NCBI RefSeq assembly: GCF_000186865.1
Contig: NW_008705566.1
Coordinates: 1,369,609 to 1,416,018 of the forward strand
Length of the DNA stretch: 46,410 bases
Direction: 5' to 3'
DNA from: Aureococcus anophagefferens
Taxonomy: Eukaryota > Sar > Pelagophyceae > Pelagomonadales > Pelagomonadaceae
A program made the position numbers and the translations under genes. This document shows positions 36,732-45,531 of this stretch, one piece after another. Each line of letters opens with the position of its first letter. Position 1 is the stretch's first letter. The notes beneath the pieces were generated by a model. It worked only from the letters and a program-made list of their open reading frames with translations. It was not told the DNA's origin and searched no databases.

Positions 36732-38654
36732 CTACTGGCGCGCGTCGCCGTCGTGGATCATGATGCCCGCGCCCGTGGACACGAACGTGCACCGGTTCGT
36801 CGGCGGCGCCGGCGGGCGGGCGGCCTTGGCCGGGCTCGGCGGCTTCGGGAGCGCCTCATTGGGCGCCGCGCCGGCGTCCTCGGGCGCGGCCGCGCCGTCG
36901 TCGAGGGCCTCGCCGCGCATGAGCGCCGTCTTCCGGTTTCGGGCCGCGCGCGCGCGCGCGTCCTGGGCCTTGGACTCGTCGCGCAGGGCCTGGAAGAGCG
37001 CCGCCGCCAGGGCCTCGTCGCCCCCGCAGAAGGCCCGGAGCCGCGGCTTCGGGAGCCGGAGCAGGTCCTTGCCCGTCGCGCCGGCCTTCAAGCGCACCGT
37101 CGACGCGAAGTCGTCGCGGCCCGCGAGCCACTGGCGGACGCGCGCCGCGGACCACTTGACCACGGGCTCGTACTGCTCTTTCTCGCTCAAGGTCTGGCGC
37201 GCGGCGACCGTGATGACGCGCTGCACCATCTCCGCGGCGCCCCGCATCGCGCAGACCGTCTCCAGCGTCCGCCGCGAGTGCTCGACGTCCGTCGCGGACG
37301 GGCTCAGCGTGGAGACGACGGCGACGCGGTGCTTCGGCGAGAGGAACATGTCCGCCAGGAGTTTCGAGAGCAAGGTATCTCTGTAGGGGCAGCGGAGCTT
37401 GCGCGCGTGGGCCGACTCCCGGGGCGCCGCGAGGGGCTTGATCTTCGTGAACTCCACGGCGGACGCGAGGCGCCGGTTGCACTGGGCCTCGAGCCATTCC
37501 AAGCGCCGCGGGTCCGTCGCGTCGAGGCCGCGCCGGCGCCAGTCCTCGAGCTTCTTCGACCGGTACTCCGCGACCATGGCCTCCGTGTAGCCCCAGGTCT
37601 CCTTGACGACCTCGTGGTCGACGTCGAGCCCCCGGACCGCGCGGAAGCAGTCCTTGAGCGTCGACAGCGTCCGGTTGATCTCCACGGTCTCGAGCACGGC
37701 GGACCGCGCGTGCCGCTTCTGCTCGTCGTTCCGCTCGGAACCCGCGAGGTCCACGAGGCGCAGCACCGACGGTTCGCGGTCGCCCTTCGTGACCGTGAGC
37801 GTGAAGACGCAGTGGGACCGCGAGCTCTGCTCGTTGTTCGCCGTCGCGCGCACGGACCGGAGCGCCGCGGCCGCGGTGAGGACCTCGAGGAGGCTCGCCT
37901 TCGAGTCGGCCCGGGCTTCCACGGCGCCGTGGAGGTGCATCTCGTGCGCGGCGCCCTCGAGCACCTTGACGCGCGCGCGCTCTCCCAGGAGATCCGTGCA
38001 GATCTTGCCGCGGATCTCGACGCAGGAGACCGACACGGCGAAACCGTCGCGGTCGTCGAAGACGGCGGCCGCGATGCGTTCCTGGAACGCCACCGCGCTT
38101 CTCGTCTTCCCCGTGCCCGTCTGGCCGAAGAACACGACCGTCGCCCGGGCGCCGCCGCGCTGCAGGGCGTCGTCGACGAGGGGGCCGGCCGTGCCCTCGT
38201 AGACGGCGCCGTCCTCGGCGGCCTCGTCGAAGGCGCCGTCGACGGCGAACTCGCGGTGCTCGACGAGCGTCCGGTGCTCGCGGTCGAGGCGCGCGTCGTG
38301 GACGTAGACCGTGCCGCCGCAGGTCGTCACGGAGTCGTACTCGCCGGCCTCGTCCTCGCGCTCCCAGAGCGGCCGTTTCCGCGCGAAGACGCGAAACGCG
38401 TCGGAGTCGTCGGCCGGCAGCGACAGCGGCGCGGCCACGGCGTCGATGAGGCCCACGAGGTCCATGGTCGTGAAGAAGCTCAAGATGAGCGACACGCAGT
38501 CGCGCGGGATGCAGGACCACGACGATTCCACGTCGCCCTCCTGCTGCAGGATCTGGCAGATGGCGCGGCAGGCGTGGAACTCGCCGATGGACGCGCGGAA
38601 GCGGTCGCGGTACTCGAGGCGGGCGCCGCGGATCGTGCGGTTCCGGAGCGCCAT
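36732..38654 (-). CDS. Kinesin motor protein (kinesin-13-like) with C-terminal SAM-like domain
   Basis: 640 residues from the first ATG (38654); the open frame further upstream lacks ATG. The motor begins FRVFARKRPLW (about 88) and has P-loop GQTGTGKT (about 167-174), switch I NNEQSSRSHCVFTL, switch II LVDLAGSER and INRTLSTLKDCFRAV. An insertion of roughly 90 residues (KETWGYTEAMVAEYRSKKLE and on) separates this from CPYRDTLLSKLLADMF, where other kinesins have a short loop. The RKRPL start and lack of a long coiled coil fit kinesin-13 microtubule depolymerases. The C-terminus carries a SAM-like domain (WSAARVRQWLAGRDDF, LLRLPKPRLRAF) and a Pro/Ala tail. Subfamily is tentative. Confidence 0.87.
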   Translation of the reverse strand: MALRNRTIRGARLEYRDRFRASIGEFHACRAICQILQQEGDVESSWSCIPRDCVSLILSFFTTMDLVGLIDAVAAPLSLPADDSDAFRVFARKRPLWEREDEAGEYDSVTTCGGTVYVHDARLDREHRTLVEHREFAVDGAFDEAAEDGAVYEGTAGPLVDDALQRGGARATVVFFGQTGTGKTRSAVAFQERIAAAVFDDRDGFAVSVSCVEIRGKICTDLLGERARVKVLEGAAHEMHLHGAVEARADSKASLLEVLTAAAALRSVRATANNEQSSRSHCVFTLTVTKGDREPSVLRLVDLAGSERNDEQKRHARSAVLETVEINRTLSTLKDCFRAVRGLDVDHEVVKETWGYTEAMVAEYRSKKLEDWRRRGLDATDPRRLEWLEAQCNRRLASAVEFTKIKPLAAPRESAHARKLRCPYRDTLLSKLLADMFLSPKHRVAVVSTLSPSATDVEHSRRTLETVCAMRGAAEMVQRVITVAARQTLSEKEQYEPVVKWSAARVRQWLAGRDDFASTVRLKAGATGKDLLRLPKPRLRAFCGGDEALAAALFQALRDESKAQDARARAARNRKTALMRGEALDDGAAAPEDAGAAPNEALPKPPSPAKAARPPAPPTNRCTFVSTGAGIMIHDGDARQ

Positions 38655-38767
38655 GGGCTGCGGGCTGCGGGTTGCGGGGGGCGGTGGGCGCTCGAGCAAA
38701 CGATCGTGGAAGGCTGCCCGCGGCAACGAGATTTCAACGTTCAACGTGCACTGCTCCGTGTCCGTGG

Positions 38768-38884
38768 CAATGGAGGCTCGAGTTCTCGGCTAGCGCGACC
38801 GCTTCGCGCGGCCAGGGAGGAGACAATGGAGGCCTCGAGAGCTCGGCTAGCGCGACCGCTTCGCGCGGCCAGGAGGGAGGAGAC
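38768..38884. repeat. Tandem duplication of about 56-61 bp spanning a start codon
   Basis: Copy 1 (38768-38823) and copy 2 (38824-38884) share CAATGGAGGC-(C)TCGAG, then CTCGGCTAGCGCGACCGCTT and the following CGCGCGGCCAG. Each copy carries an ATG. In copy 1 the ATG opens a seven-codon upstream ORF (38770-38793, ending TAG); small indels in copy 2 shift that TAG out of frame, and its ATG (38826) starts the long CDS. Confidence 0.88.
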
Positions 38885-40820
38885 TGCGATCCGGCCTGAA
38901 CTCGCAGCCGCCTTAAACGCGGTGAACCGTTACGAGGGTGGGCCTGAACTCGCAGCCGCCTTAAACGCGCTTCCGCCTAGCCGCGGGCTGTCGCAGCGGC
39001 ATATCTCGGAGGGCCCGGACGGCGAGCTTAGAGATTTCAACGAGCTCATCGAGGCATCTGCCACGTTTTCCGAGTTATTCGGGAAGGCGCCCGCGCCTCC
39101 GCCAGCCGCGCCGAGCCCCGCGCCTCGGCCGTGTCCGCCGTCGCCGCCCGTCTCGCTGCTCACGCCGTTGCCGGACGCGCTCGTGCTGCACGTCGTCGAG
39201 TCGCTGCTCGTCGAGGAGCTGAGCCGCCTCGGCGCCTGCGCGCGGCGCTTCGTCGCCGCGGCGCGCTGCGCCGGCCGAACCGCGGCGGCGCGGCGCCTCG
39301 GCTGCGACGCGGACGACCTCGCGGGCGCGCGCTGGGCGGCGGTCCTCGCGGACCGGCGCTTCCTGCCGTGGCGGCCGCTCGACGCCGGGGAACTCGGGTT
39401 CCACGTCCTCCCGGACGACGCGGTCGTTTGGGCCGACTGCTACGCGGGCTACGGCGACGGCAGCGACGTCGTCGGGTCGTTCCTGCTCCGGCGAAGAGAC
39501 GACGACGGGAGAATAGTGCGCGACCCCGACGGCGTCCTCGCGCCGTGGCACGTCGGTCCCGAGCACGTCTTCGAGGGCGGCGGCGGCTTCGACCCGGGCG
39601 TCTTCTCCATCGCGCTCCCGCTCTGCGTCCAGGTGAAGATCGCCGTCGGGTCATCGGCGCCGCTATTGGTCTACGAGTGGACGCGGCCCGCGCGGCGGAG
39701 CGAGGCCGTCGGCGGCTTCCAGCGCGGCGACGACTGGGCGTCGGCCATCGCCGGGAGCCTCGAGACGAAGCACGCGGTCGTCTGGGACGGCGCGGACTTT
39801 TGGTACGGCTACGCGAGCCCCGGCATGGAGCTCAAAGGCGGCGACGGCGCGCGCTTCGCCGTCCGCGGCCGCGGCCACCGCGCGCGGCGGCGAACGCGCG
39901 GCTCCGACGGCGCCGCGGCCGTCGAGCTGCGCCTACCCACGGCCGCGCTCCGAAACGTCCGCTGGCGCGTCGACGCCGCGGCGTCGCGGCCCGTCGCGGG
40001 GCCCCGCGTCGTGCCCGTGGAGCTCGGCGCCATGTCGCCGGCGTCCGCGGTGTTCGCGTGCCTCGGCGCCGCGCCCTGCGCGTTCACCGTCGCGGGGAAG
40101 CGGTACCGCGCGCCGCTCCGCGACGTCTGGAACGCCGCGGCGCACGCGTCGCGCGCGGCCGCCGCGGGCTGCGACGACGCGCTCATGTCCATGACCGAGT
40201 TCGAAAACGCGCCGGGCACGCTGTGGCCCACGATCCTCGACTGCGCGCCCCAGCCCTACCGTGACTCGCTGCGCCACGACGCGTTCGCGTCCGTGTTTCC
40301 GAAAGACGCGCGGCCGCCGAAGCTCTGCGTCGTCGTCGGCTCGGCGGGCGCGACGTCGTCGACGCACGCGGACCCGCTGGCCTGGACGGGCTGGCATTTA
40401 TTGCTCTGCGGCGAGAAGCGGTGGCGCTTCTGGGGCGACGCGGAGGCGGGGTTCGGCGACGCGGGCTGCTCGCGCGCGGCCGCGGCGACGGCGGACCGCT
40501 TCGGCCCGCGGGGGCTCGGGGCCGCGTTCGTGCGCAGGGACGCGGCGGCCCTCGGCGAGCCCGACGTCGAGGTCGTCCAGAAGCCCGGCGAGTTCCTCTT
40601 CTTCCCCGGCCACCGGTGGCACGCCGTCGACCACGCCGCGGGCCCGACGCTCGCGCTCGCGGGCCAGTGCCTCGCGGGCCTCGACGGCGTCCTCGGCCAC
40701 GTCGGGCGCTGGCGCGGCCTCGCCAAGGCGGCGGGCGCCCTCGCCGCCTACTGCGACGACGCGCGCGCGCTGCTCCCCGTCGTCCTCGCGCTCGTCGCCG
40801 CGCAGGAGCGCGCGGCGTAA
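38826..40820 (+). CDS. F-box + JmjC/cupin-domain oxygenase-like protein
   Basis: 664 residues from the ATG at 38826, within the second copy of a tandem duplication; a short upstream ORF (38770-38793) precedes it. PELAAALNA occurs twice near residue 25, from a 29-bp repeat (38893-38921, 38941-38969). An F-box-like segment LTPLPDALVLHVVESLLVEE lies near residue 110. The C-terminal half holds a JmjC/cupin_8 domain with a first metal ligand pair in STHADP (about 511-516), the FWGD-type strand after GEKRWRFW, and the second histidine in FFPGHRWHAVDH (about 595-604). This HxD...H set predicts an Fe(II)/2-oxoglutarate oxygenase, related to the JMJD6/FIH-like hydroxylases. F-box plus JmjC suggests a link to ubiquitin ligases. 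Histone demethylase versus protein or RNA hydroxylase cannot be decided. The divergent kinesin start is 171 bp away. Confidence 0.8.
   Translation: MEASRARLARPLRAARREETAIRPELAAALNAVNRYEGGPELAAALNALPPSRGLSQRHISEGPDGELRDFNELIEASATFSELFGKAPAPPPAAPSPAPRPCPPSPPVSLLTPLPDALVLHVVESLLVEELSRLGACARRFVAAARCAGRTAAARRLGCDADDLAGARWAAVLADRRFLPWRPLDAGELGFHVLPDDAVVWADCYAGYGDGSDVVGSFLLRRRDDDGRIVRDPDGVLAPWHVGPEHVFEGGGGFDPGVFSIALPLCVQVKIAVGSSAPLLVYEWTRPARRSEAVGGFQRGDDWASAIAGSLETKHAVVWDGADFWYGYASPGMELKGGDGARFAVRGRGHRARRRTRGSDGAAAVELRLPTAALRNVRWRVDAAASRPVAGPRVVPVELGAMSPASAVFACLGAAPCAFTVAGKRYRAPLRDVWNAAAHASRAAAAGCDDALMSMTEFENAPGTLWPTILDCAPQPYRDSLRHDAFASVFPKDARPPKLCVVVGSAGATSSTHADPLAWTGWHLLLCGEKRWRFWGDAEAGFGDAGCSRAAAATADRFGPRGLGAAFVRRDAAALGEPDVEVVQKPGEFLFFPGHRWHAVDHAAGPTLALAGQCLAGLDGVLGHVGRWRGLAKAAGALAAYCDDARALLPVVLALVAAQERAA
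38893..38969. repeat. 29-bp exact direct repeat with 48-bp period
   Basis: GGCCTGAACTCGCAGCCGCC plus TTAAACGCG occurs at 38893 and 38941. The 48-bp spacing keeps frame and doubles PELAAALNA in the F-box/JmjC protein. Confidence 0.9.
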
Positions 40821-41015
40821 GTTGTTGTTTTTTTGCGAACGATAGCGCGTTCTGGCGTTCCTGATGCAGTCCGCCCGGCGCAAGGACGACGACGGTGTTG
40901 AGGGGGGCATGGAGAACGACATGGGATGCGATGATCTAGAGGCTTAGCCCTGGGGTAGATTTTGAGCGATTTTGGAGGAGAGGAGGCAAAACTGTCGCCC
41001 CCGCGCGCAACGATC

Positions 41016-42156
41016 ATGAAGGCCGAGTACGTCGAGAAGCAGCGCGAATACGAAGAGAAGAAGGCGCGGGCGAAAGCGCTACAGCTGCGTTTGACGTGCA
41101 CAATTTGTGGGGTGAAACCGAAGACCTTGCTGAACTGCCCGTGCGGCACCACACAGTGCGAGCCCGGCGCCAACGCGCGCGAACGGGTCGGGGGCGGCTC
41201 GACGCATCCCGGGGCGGCGTCGCAGGTATTGCTCGACGGACTGTCAACGCATCGATTGGCGCGACCGCGGGCACCGGAAGGCGTGTAAGAAGATTCGAGA
41301 CGAGCGCGCGGCGGAGGCGGCGCGGGCGGAGGCGCCCCCGCCGTCGCCGCCGGAGGAGGTCTTCTACGGCCCCGCGCCGCGGTCGCACGCCGACGAAGTC
41401 CGCGCGCGCATCGCCGCGGAGCACGAGGCCGCCCGCGTGCGGCGGGAGGCGAACCCGGAGCGGGAGCCGACGTCGGCGCGGCACGGGTCGCGGTGTCCGA
41501 TCTGCCTCGAGGAGTGGGACGTGAATGCTCAAACCGTGTTTCGCGTCTGTTGCTGCCGGAGGGTCTGCCGATCGTGCGAGGCCAAGATCGGCTTCGGCGC
41601 GTGTCCCCTCTGTCGCTTACCGTGCGCAGAAAGCGATGCGGAAATGCTCGCGCGTCTTCGCCGCCATGTGGAGAACGAGGTGCCGGAAGCGATTTCGTTT
41701 TTGGGAGGTGCGTACCGCGAAGGTCGGTTGGGCCTCGTGAAATCCGAAAAGAAAGCCGCAAAAATTTGGAAGCGCGCCGTGGAGCTCGGAGATGTGGACG
41801 CGATGGTATTTATTGGGGAAATGCACGAGGAGGGGTCCGGCGTCAAGCTGGACAAGAAGAAGGCGATGAAGCTGTATCGCGCGGCCGCAGACCGGGGCTC
41901 CGCGGTGGCGCAAACCAATTTAGCTATTTTACTTTGCCACGAGAAGAAATTTGAAGAAGCGTTCCGGTACTTCGCGCTCGCGGCGGATCGAGGCTATACC
42001 CCCGGAGAGATCAACCTTGGCATTTGTTACAGGAACGGACAAGGCACCGAAGTCGACCTCGGCAAAGCCAGATACTGGTTCGAGCGCGGCGCTGCCAAGG
42101 GCCACGAGAAAGCTATAGAGATCCTCGCGCGCCCCGACTGGACTATACCTAGGTAG
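41016..42156 (+). CDS. MYND-RING-Sel1 repeat protein, copy 1
   Basis: Exons 41016-41155 and 41226-42156 give 356 residues. The 70-nt intron (GTGCGAG...CGCAG) cuts the MYND zinc finger. Splicing makes CTICGVKPKTLLNCPCGTTQ run into YCSTDCQRIDWRDRGHRKAC, the full C-x2-C / C-x-C / C-x3-C / H-x3-C set. A Pro-rich linker leads to a RING-like finger CPICLEEWDVNAQ...CCCRRVCRSC...CPLC (about 160-200). The C-terminus has three to four Sel1 repeats (AAKIWKRAVELGDVDAM, KKAMKLYRAAADRGSAVAQT, FRYFALAADRGYTPGEINLG, ARYWFERGAAKGHEKAIEIL). It may be a RING E3 ligase with a TPR-like scaffold; partners are unknown. It lacks the promoter shared by copies 2 and 3 and starts differently (MKAEYVEKQREYEEKK). The first 70 bp upstream include a TTG-initiated extension I did not use. 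Confidence 0.85.
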
Positions 42157-42879
42157 TCTAATTCTTACGCCGCGCCCCCCCACCGAGCCCGAGATGCTGC
42201 GCCTTGCGCGCGGTCGAGTCGTGCTTGGCCCTGGCGTCGTCGTCGCCGCGTTCCTAGCGCCACGCCGGCGTTGAGCTCCGTGCCGCACGTCCCGTCGACG
42301 CGCCGCGCGACGTCGTCGACGGCGAGACCACTCTTCCTCTCACTTGCCGACGGTCGTCGCGATGACCTTCTTCTGGTTGCTCTTGTAGTCGCGGACGACG
42401 TCGGACTCGGGGATGTTCTTGCGCGCGGCGATGACGGACTCGAGCGTCTCGTCGCCCGACGCGAGGGCCTCCGCGCGCTCGGAGGGCCGGCCGCGGCGGG
42501 AGACGTGCCGGCGGAACGGGCCAAGCCCGGGTCGCCGCGTGTGCCGGCCCGCCTGGAGAAGTCGCAGCGGGCAACGTCGGCCCTGGCAGTCGGCCCCCCG
42601 GTGCCGCATGCTCCCCCGTCTGGACCTCGCGGCCTCCGAGTGCGCAGCGTCCCCGATCGAGAGCCAAGCTCCGCGGGCCGCGTCAGGAGCCAAGCTCCGC
42701 GCCAGGGACGTCTGGGCCCCTGCAACAGGGACGATCCCGGCCCCTCAAGAGGAGCCCCCCCGAGGCCCGGTGCGGCTTTAGTGGGCCCCCCAGTGCCCGC
42801 GCCCGCCCAAGGTAGGCGCGTAGGCGGGGTGTGTCGCCTAATGCGCTAGAGAGAGAGAGAATCTCGAGACTCGCCGATT
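42157..42879. other. Intergenic region with a possible orphan exon on the minus strand
   Basis: 723 bp between copies 1 and 2. On the minus strand, a frame ending at 42340 has protein-like sequence only in its last 50 or so codons (SERAEALASGDETLESVIAA, then RKNIPESDVV and YKSNQKKVIATTVGK). The upstream part is low-quality, and no neighbouring exon is evident. This could be a gene fragment left by the tandem duplications or a last exon. There is also a direct repeat GAGCCAAGCTCCGCG at about 42660 and 42688, and a GA-rich tract (GAGAGAGAGAGA) near 42850. Confidence 0.4.
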
Positions 42880-42991
42880 TTGTGGACGCGGCGCCTTTGG
42901 AGCTCAAGTACTGCGGACGCGCCGACTGAGCCCGCTAAATTTGTCGCGCCCCCCGGTCTCGCGTGTATATCAGAGCCTTTAGATCGCGACC
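42880..42991 (+). promoter_or_regulatory. Promoter/5' UTR of MYND-RING-Sel1 copy 2
   Basis: About 110 bp almost identical to 44253-44364 upstream of copy 3, from TGTGGACGCGGCGCCTTTGG to the start codon. A TATA-like TGTATATC lies about 26 bp before the ATG. Such a close TATA means a very short 5' UTR if it is used. Confidence 0.55.
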
Positions 42992-44165
42992 ATGCCGAAG
43001 GACGCGCCGTTGAAGCCGCTGATGGAGTGGGAGAAGAAGCAAAAAGAATACGAGATCAAAAAGGCTCGTGCGAAAGCGCTCAAGCTCCGAATCTCCTGCA
43101 CGATATGCGGCGAGTCCGCGAAGCTCAACTGCCCGTGCGGCACCACACAGTGCGAGCCCGGCGCCAACGCGCGCGAACGAGTCGGGGGCGGCTCGACGCG
43201 TCCCGGGGCGCCGTCGCAGGTATTGCTCGACGGACTGTCAACGCATCGATTGGCGCGACCGCGGGCACCGGAAGGCGTGTAAGAAGATTCGAGACGAGCG
43301 CGCGGCGGAGGCGGCGCGGGCGGAAGCGCCGACGCCCCCGCCGTCGCCGCCGGAGGAGGTCTTCTACGGCCCCGCGCCTCGGTCGCACGCCGACGAAGTC
43401 CGCGCGCGCATCGCCGCGGAGCACGAAGCCGCCCGCGTGCGGCGCGAGGCGAACCCGGAGCCCGTGCCGATCTCTTCGCGGTACGGGCCGCGGTGCCCGA
43501 TCTGCATGGAGGACTGGGACGTGAATGAGACGCCTGCGCTGGCTACTTGTTGCTGCCGGAAGCTCTGCAATTCGTGCGCAGCAAAGGCACTCGGCAAGCT
43601 GTGTCCTCTCTGTCGGGTCCCTTGTGCTACAAATAATGCGGAGTGGCTGGCGCGACTTCGTCGCCACGTTGAGAACGAGGTGCCGGAAGCTATCCATACA
43701 TTGGGACTGCAATACATGCATGGCCGGTGTGGACTCGGAAAGAACACAAGGAAGGCCGCGAAGATTTTTAAACGCGCCGTGGAGCTCGGGAACGCGGACG
43801 CGATGACAGCCCTTGGACGCTCATATTCGTTAGGAGACGGCGTGAAGCTGGACAAGAAGAAGGCGATGCGATTGTTTCGCGTTGCCGCGGATCGGGGGGG
43901 CGCATGGGCTCAAAAGAATCTGGCACGTGAACTTGAAATCGATGGCGAATACGTCGAGGCGCTACACTACTTGAGACTCAGCGCCGCGCAAGGACTCACT
44001 CAGGCCGAAGGCGCCCTCGGTTTTTTTCTGATGCATGACTGGGGCTCTGACATCGATTTGGAAGTCGATTTGGTCGAAGCCAAATACTGGCTCGAGCGCG
44101 CGGCCGCCAAGGGCGAGGAGCAGTCGATCGAAGCGCTCGCTTCGGACAAATTTCGAGCCACGTAA
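42992..44165 (+). CDS. MYND-RING-Sel1 repeat protein, copy 2
   Basis: Exons 42992-43149 and 43220-44165 give 367 residues, with the same 70-nt GT-AG intron through the MYND finger as copies 1 and 3. The N-terminus is MPKDAPLKPLMEWEKKQKEY, then CTICGESAKLNCPCGTTQ/YCSTDCQRIDW. The RING-like finger is CPICMEDWDVNE...CCCRKLCNSC...CPLC. The Sel1 region is the most divergent of the three (AAKIFKRAVELGNADAM, LFRVAADRGGAWAQ, YLRLSAAQGLTQAEGALG) and has an extra DWGSDIDLEVDL. First exon, promoter and last ~80 bp are nearly identical to copy 3. The 3' flank retains a scrap of the neighbouring GH85 gene. Confidence 0.86.
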
Positions 44166-44173
44166 AAATAAAA

Positions 44174-44192
44174 CTACCCGCTCTCGCGCACG
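44174..44192 (-). pseudogene. Relic of the 3' end of the GH85 gene after copy 2
   Basis: CTACCCGCTCTCGCGCAC at 44174 matches the last codons and stop of the GH85 gene at 45532-45549 (CTACCCGCTCTCACGCAC), in the same position relative to the upstream stop codon. Homology ends abruptly a base or two later. It marks a duplication breakpoint inside the GH85 gene. Confidence 0.8.
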
Positions 44193-44252
44193 GAGAGAGC
44201 TGTCGAGGCCGATCCGCTCGCGACTCGCCGATTACCGTAGTTTGCCGATTCC

Positions 44253-44364
44253 TTGTGGACGCGGCGCCTTTGGAGCTCAAGTACTGCGGACGCGCCGACT
44301 GAGCCCGCTAAATTTGTCGCGCCCCCCGGTCTCGCGTATATATCAGAGCCTTTAGATCGCGACC
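44253..44364 (+). promoter_or_regulatory. Promoter/5' UTR of MYND-RING-Sel1 copy 3
   Basis: Near-identical duplicate of 42880-42991, with a stronger TATA-like TATATATC at 44337-44344, about 21-28 bp upstream of the ATG. Confidence 0.55.
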
Positions 44365-45523
44365 ATGCCGAAGGACGCGCCGTTGAAGCCGCTGATGGAG
44401 TGGGAGAAGAAGCAAAAAGAATACGAGATCAAAAAGGCGCGCGCGAAAGCGCTCAAGCTCCGAATCTCCTGCACGATATGCGGCGAGTCCGCGAAGCTCA
44501 ACTGCCCGTGCGGCACCACACAGTGCGAGCCCGGCGCCAACGCGCGCGAACGGGTCGGGGGCGGCTCGACGCGTCCCGGGGCGCCGTCGCAGGTATTGCT
44601 CGACGGACTGTCAACGCATCGATTGGCGCGACCGCGGGCACCGGAAGGCGTGTAAGAAGATTCGAGACGAGCGCGCGGCGGAGGCGGCGCGGGCGGAGGC
44701 GCCGACCCCGCCGCCGTCGCCGCCGGAGGAGGTCTTCTACGGCCCCGCGCCTCGGTCGCACGCCGACGAGGTCCGCGCGCGCATCGCCGCGGAGCACGAA
44801 GCCGCCCGCGTGCGGCGCGAGGCGAACCCGGAGCGGGGCCCGACGTCGGCGCGGTTTGGGTCGCGGTGCCCGATCTGTCTCGAGGAGTGGGACGTGAATG
44901 CTCCGGGCATGCTTCGCATCTGTTGCTGCCGGAGGGTCTGCCGATCGTGCCAGGACAAGATCGGAAACGCGTGTCCCCTCTGTCGATTACCGCGCACGGA
45001 ATCCGATGCAGAAGCACTCGCGCAACTTCGGCGCCATGTGGAGAACGAGGTGCCGGAAGCGATTACGGCTTTGGGAGAGGCGTACTGCTATGGTGACTTC
45101 GGCCTTGTGAAATCCGATAAGAAAGCCGCGAAAATTTGGAAGCGCGCCGTGGAGCTCGGGAATGTGGTGGCGATGAGACAGCTTGGAAGATTGTACGTGA
45201 CTGGAAGTGGCGTCAAGCTGGACAAGAAGAAGGCTATGCAGCTGTTTCGCACGGCCGCAGACTTGGGCTCCGCGGTCGCGCAAACCAATTTAGGGGTTTT
45301 ACTTTACTCTGAGAAGAGATTTGAAGAGGCGTTCCGGTACTACGCGCTCGCGGCGAATCAAGGCTTTACCCCTAGCGAGAACAACCTTGGCATTTGTTAC
45401 ATGGACGGAGCAGGCACGGAAGTCGACCTCGGCAAAGCCAGGTACTGGCTCGAGCGCGCGGCCGCCAAGGGCGAGGAGCAGTCGATCGAAGCGCTCGCTT
45501 CGGACAAATTTCGAGCCACGTAA
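44365..45523 (+). CDS. MYND-RING-Sel1 repeat protein, copy 3 (mosaic)
   Basis: Exons 44365-44522 and 44593-45523 give 362 residues. The first exon equals copy 2 (MPKDAPLKPLMEWEKKQKEY; MYND CTICGESAKLNCPCG). The RING finger and Sel1 repeats instead match copy 1: SRCPICLEEWDVNA, CCCRRVCRSC, KRFEEAFRYYALAANQGFTP, NNLGICY and GTEVDLGKARYW. The last codons (ERAAAKGEEQSIEALASDKF) again equal copy 2. The pattern indicates gene conversion or unequal crossing-over between copies. All zinc ligands are intact, so it is probably functional. The stop lies 8 bp from the convergent GH85 stop, so 3' UTRs must overlap the opposite gene. Confidence 0.87.
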
Positions 45524-45531
45524 AAATGAAA

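Noticed and set aside
36702..38825. Upstream extension of the F-box/JmjC frame across the kinesin gene
   Set aside because: It is the antisense shadow of the kinesin. The first ATG that makes sense is 38826.
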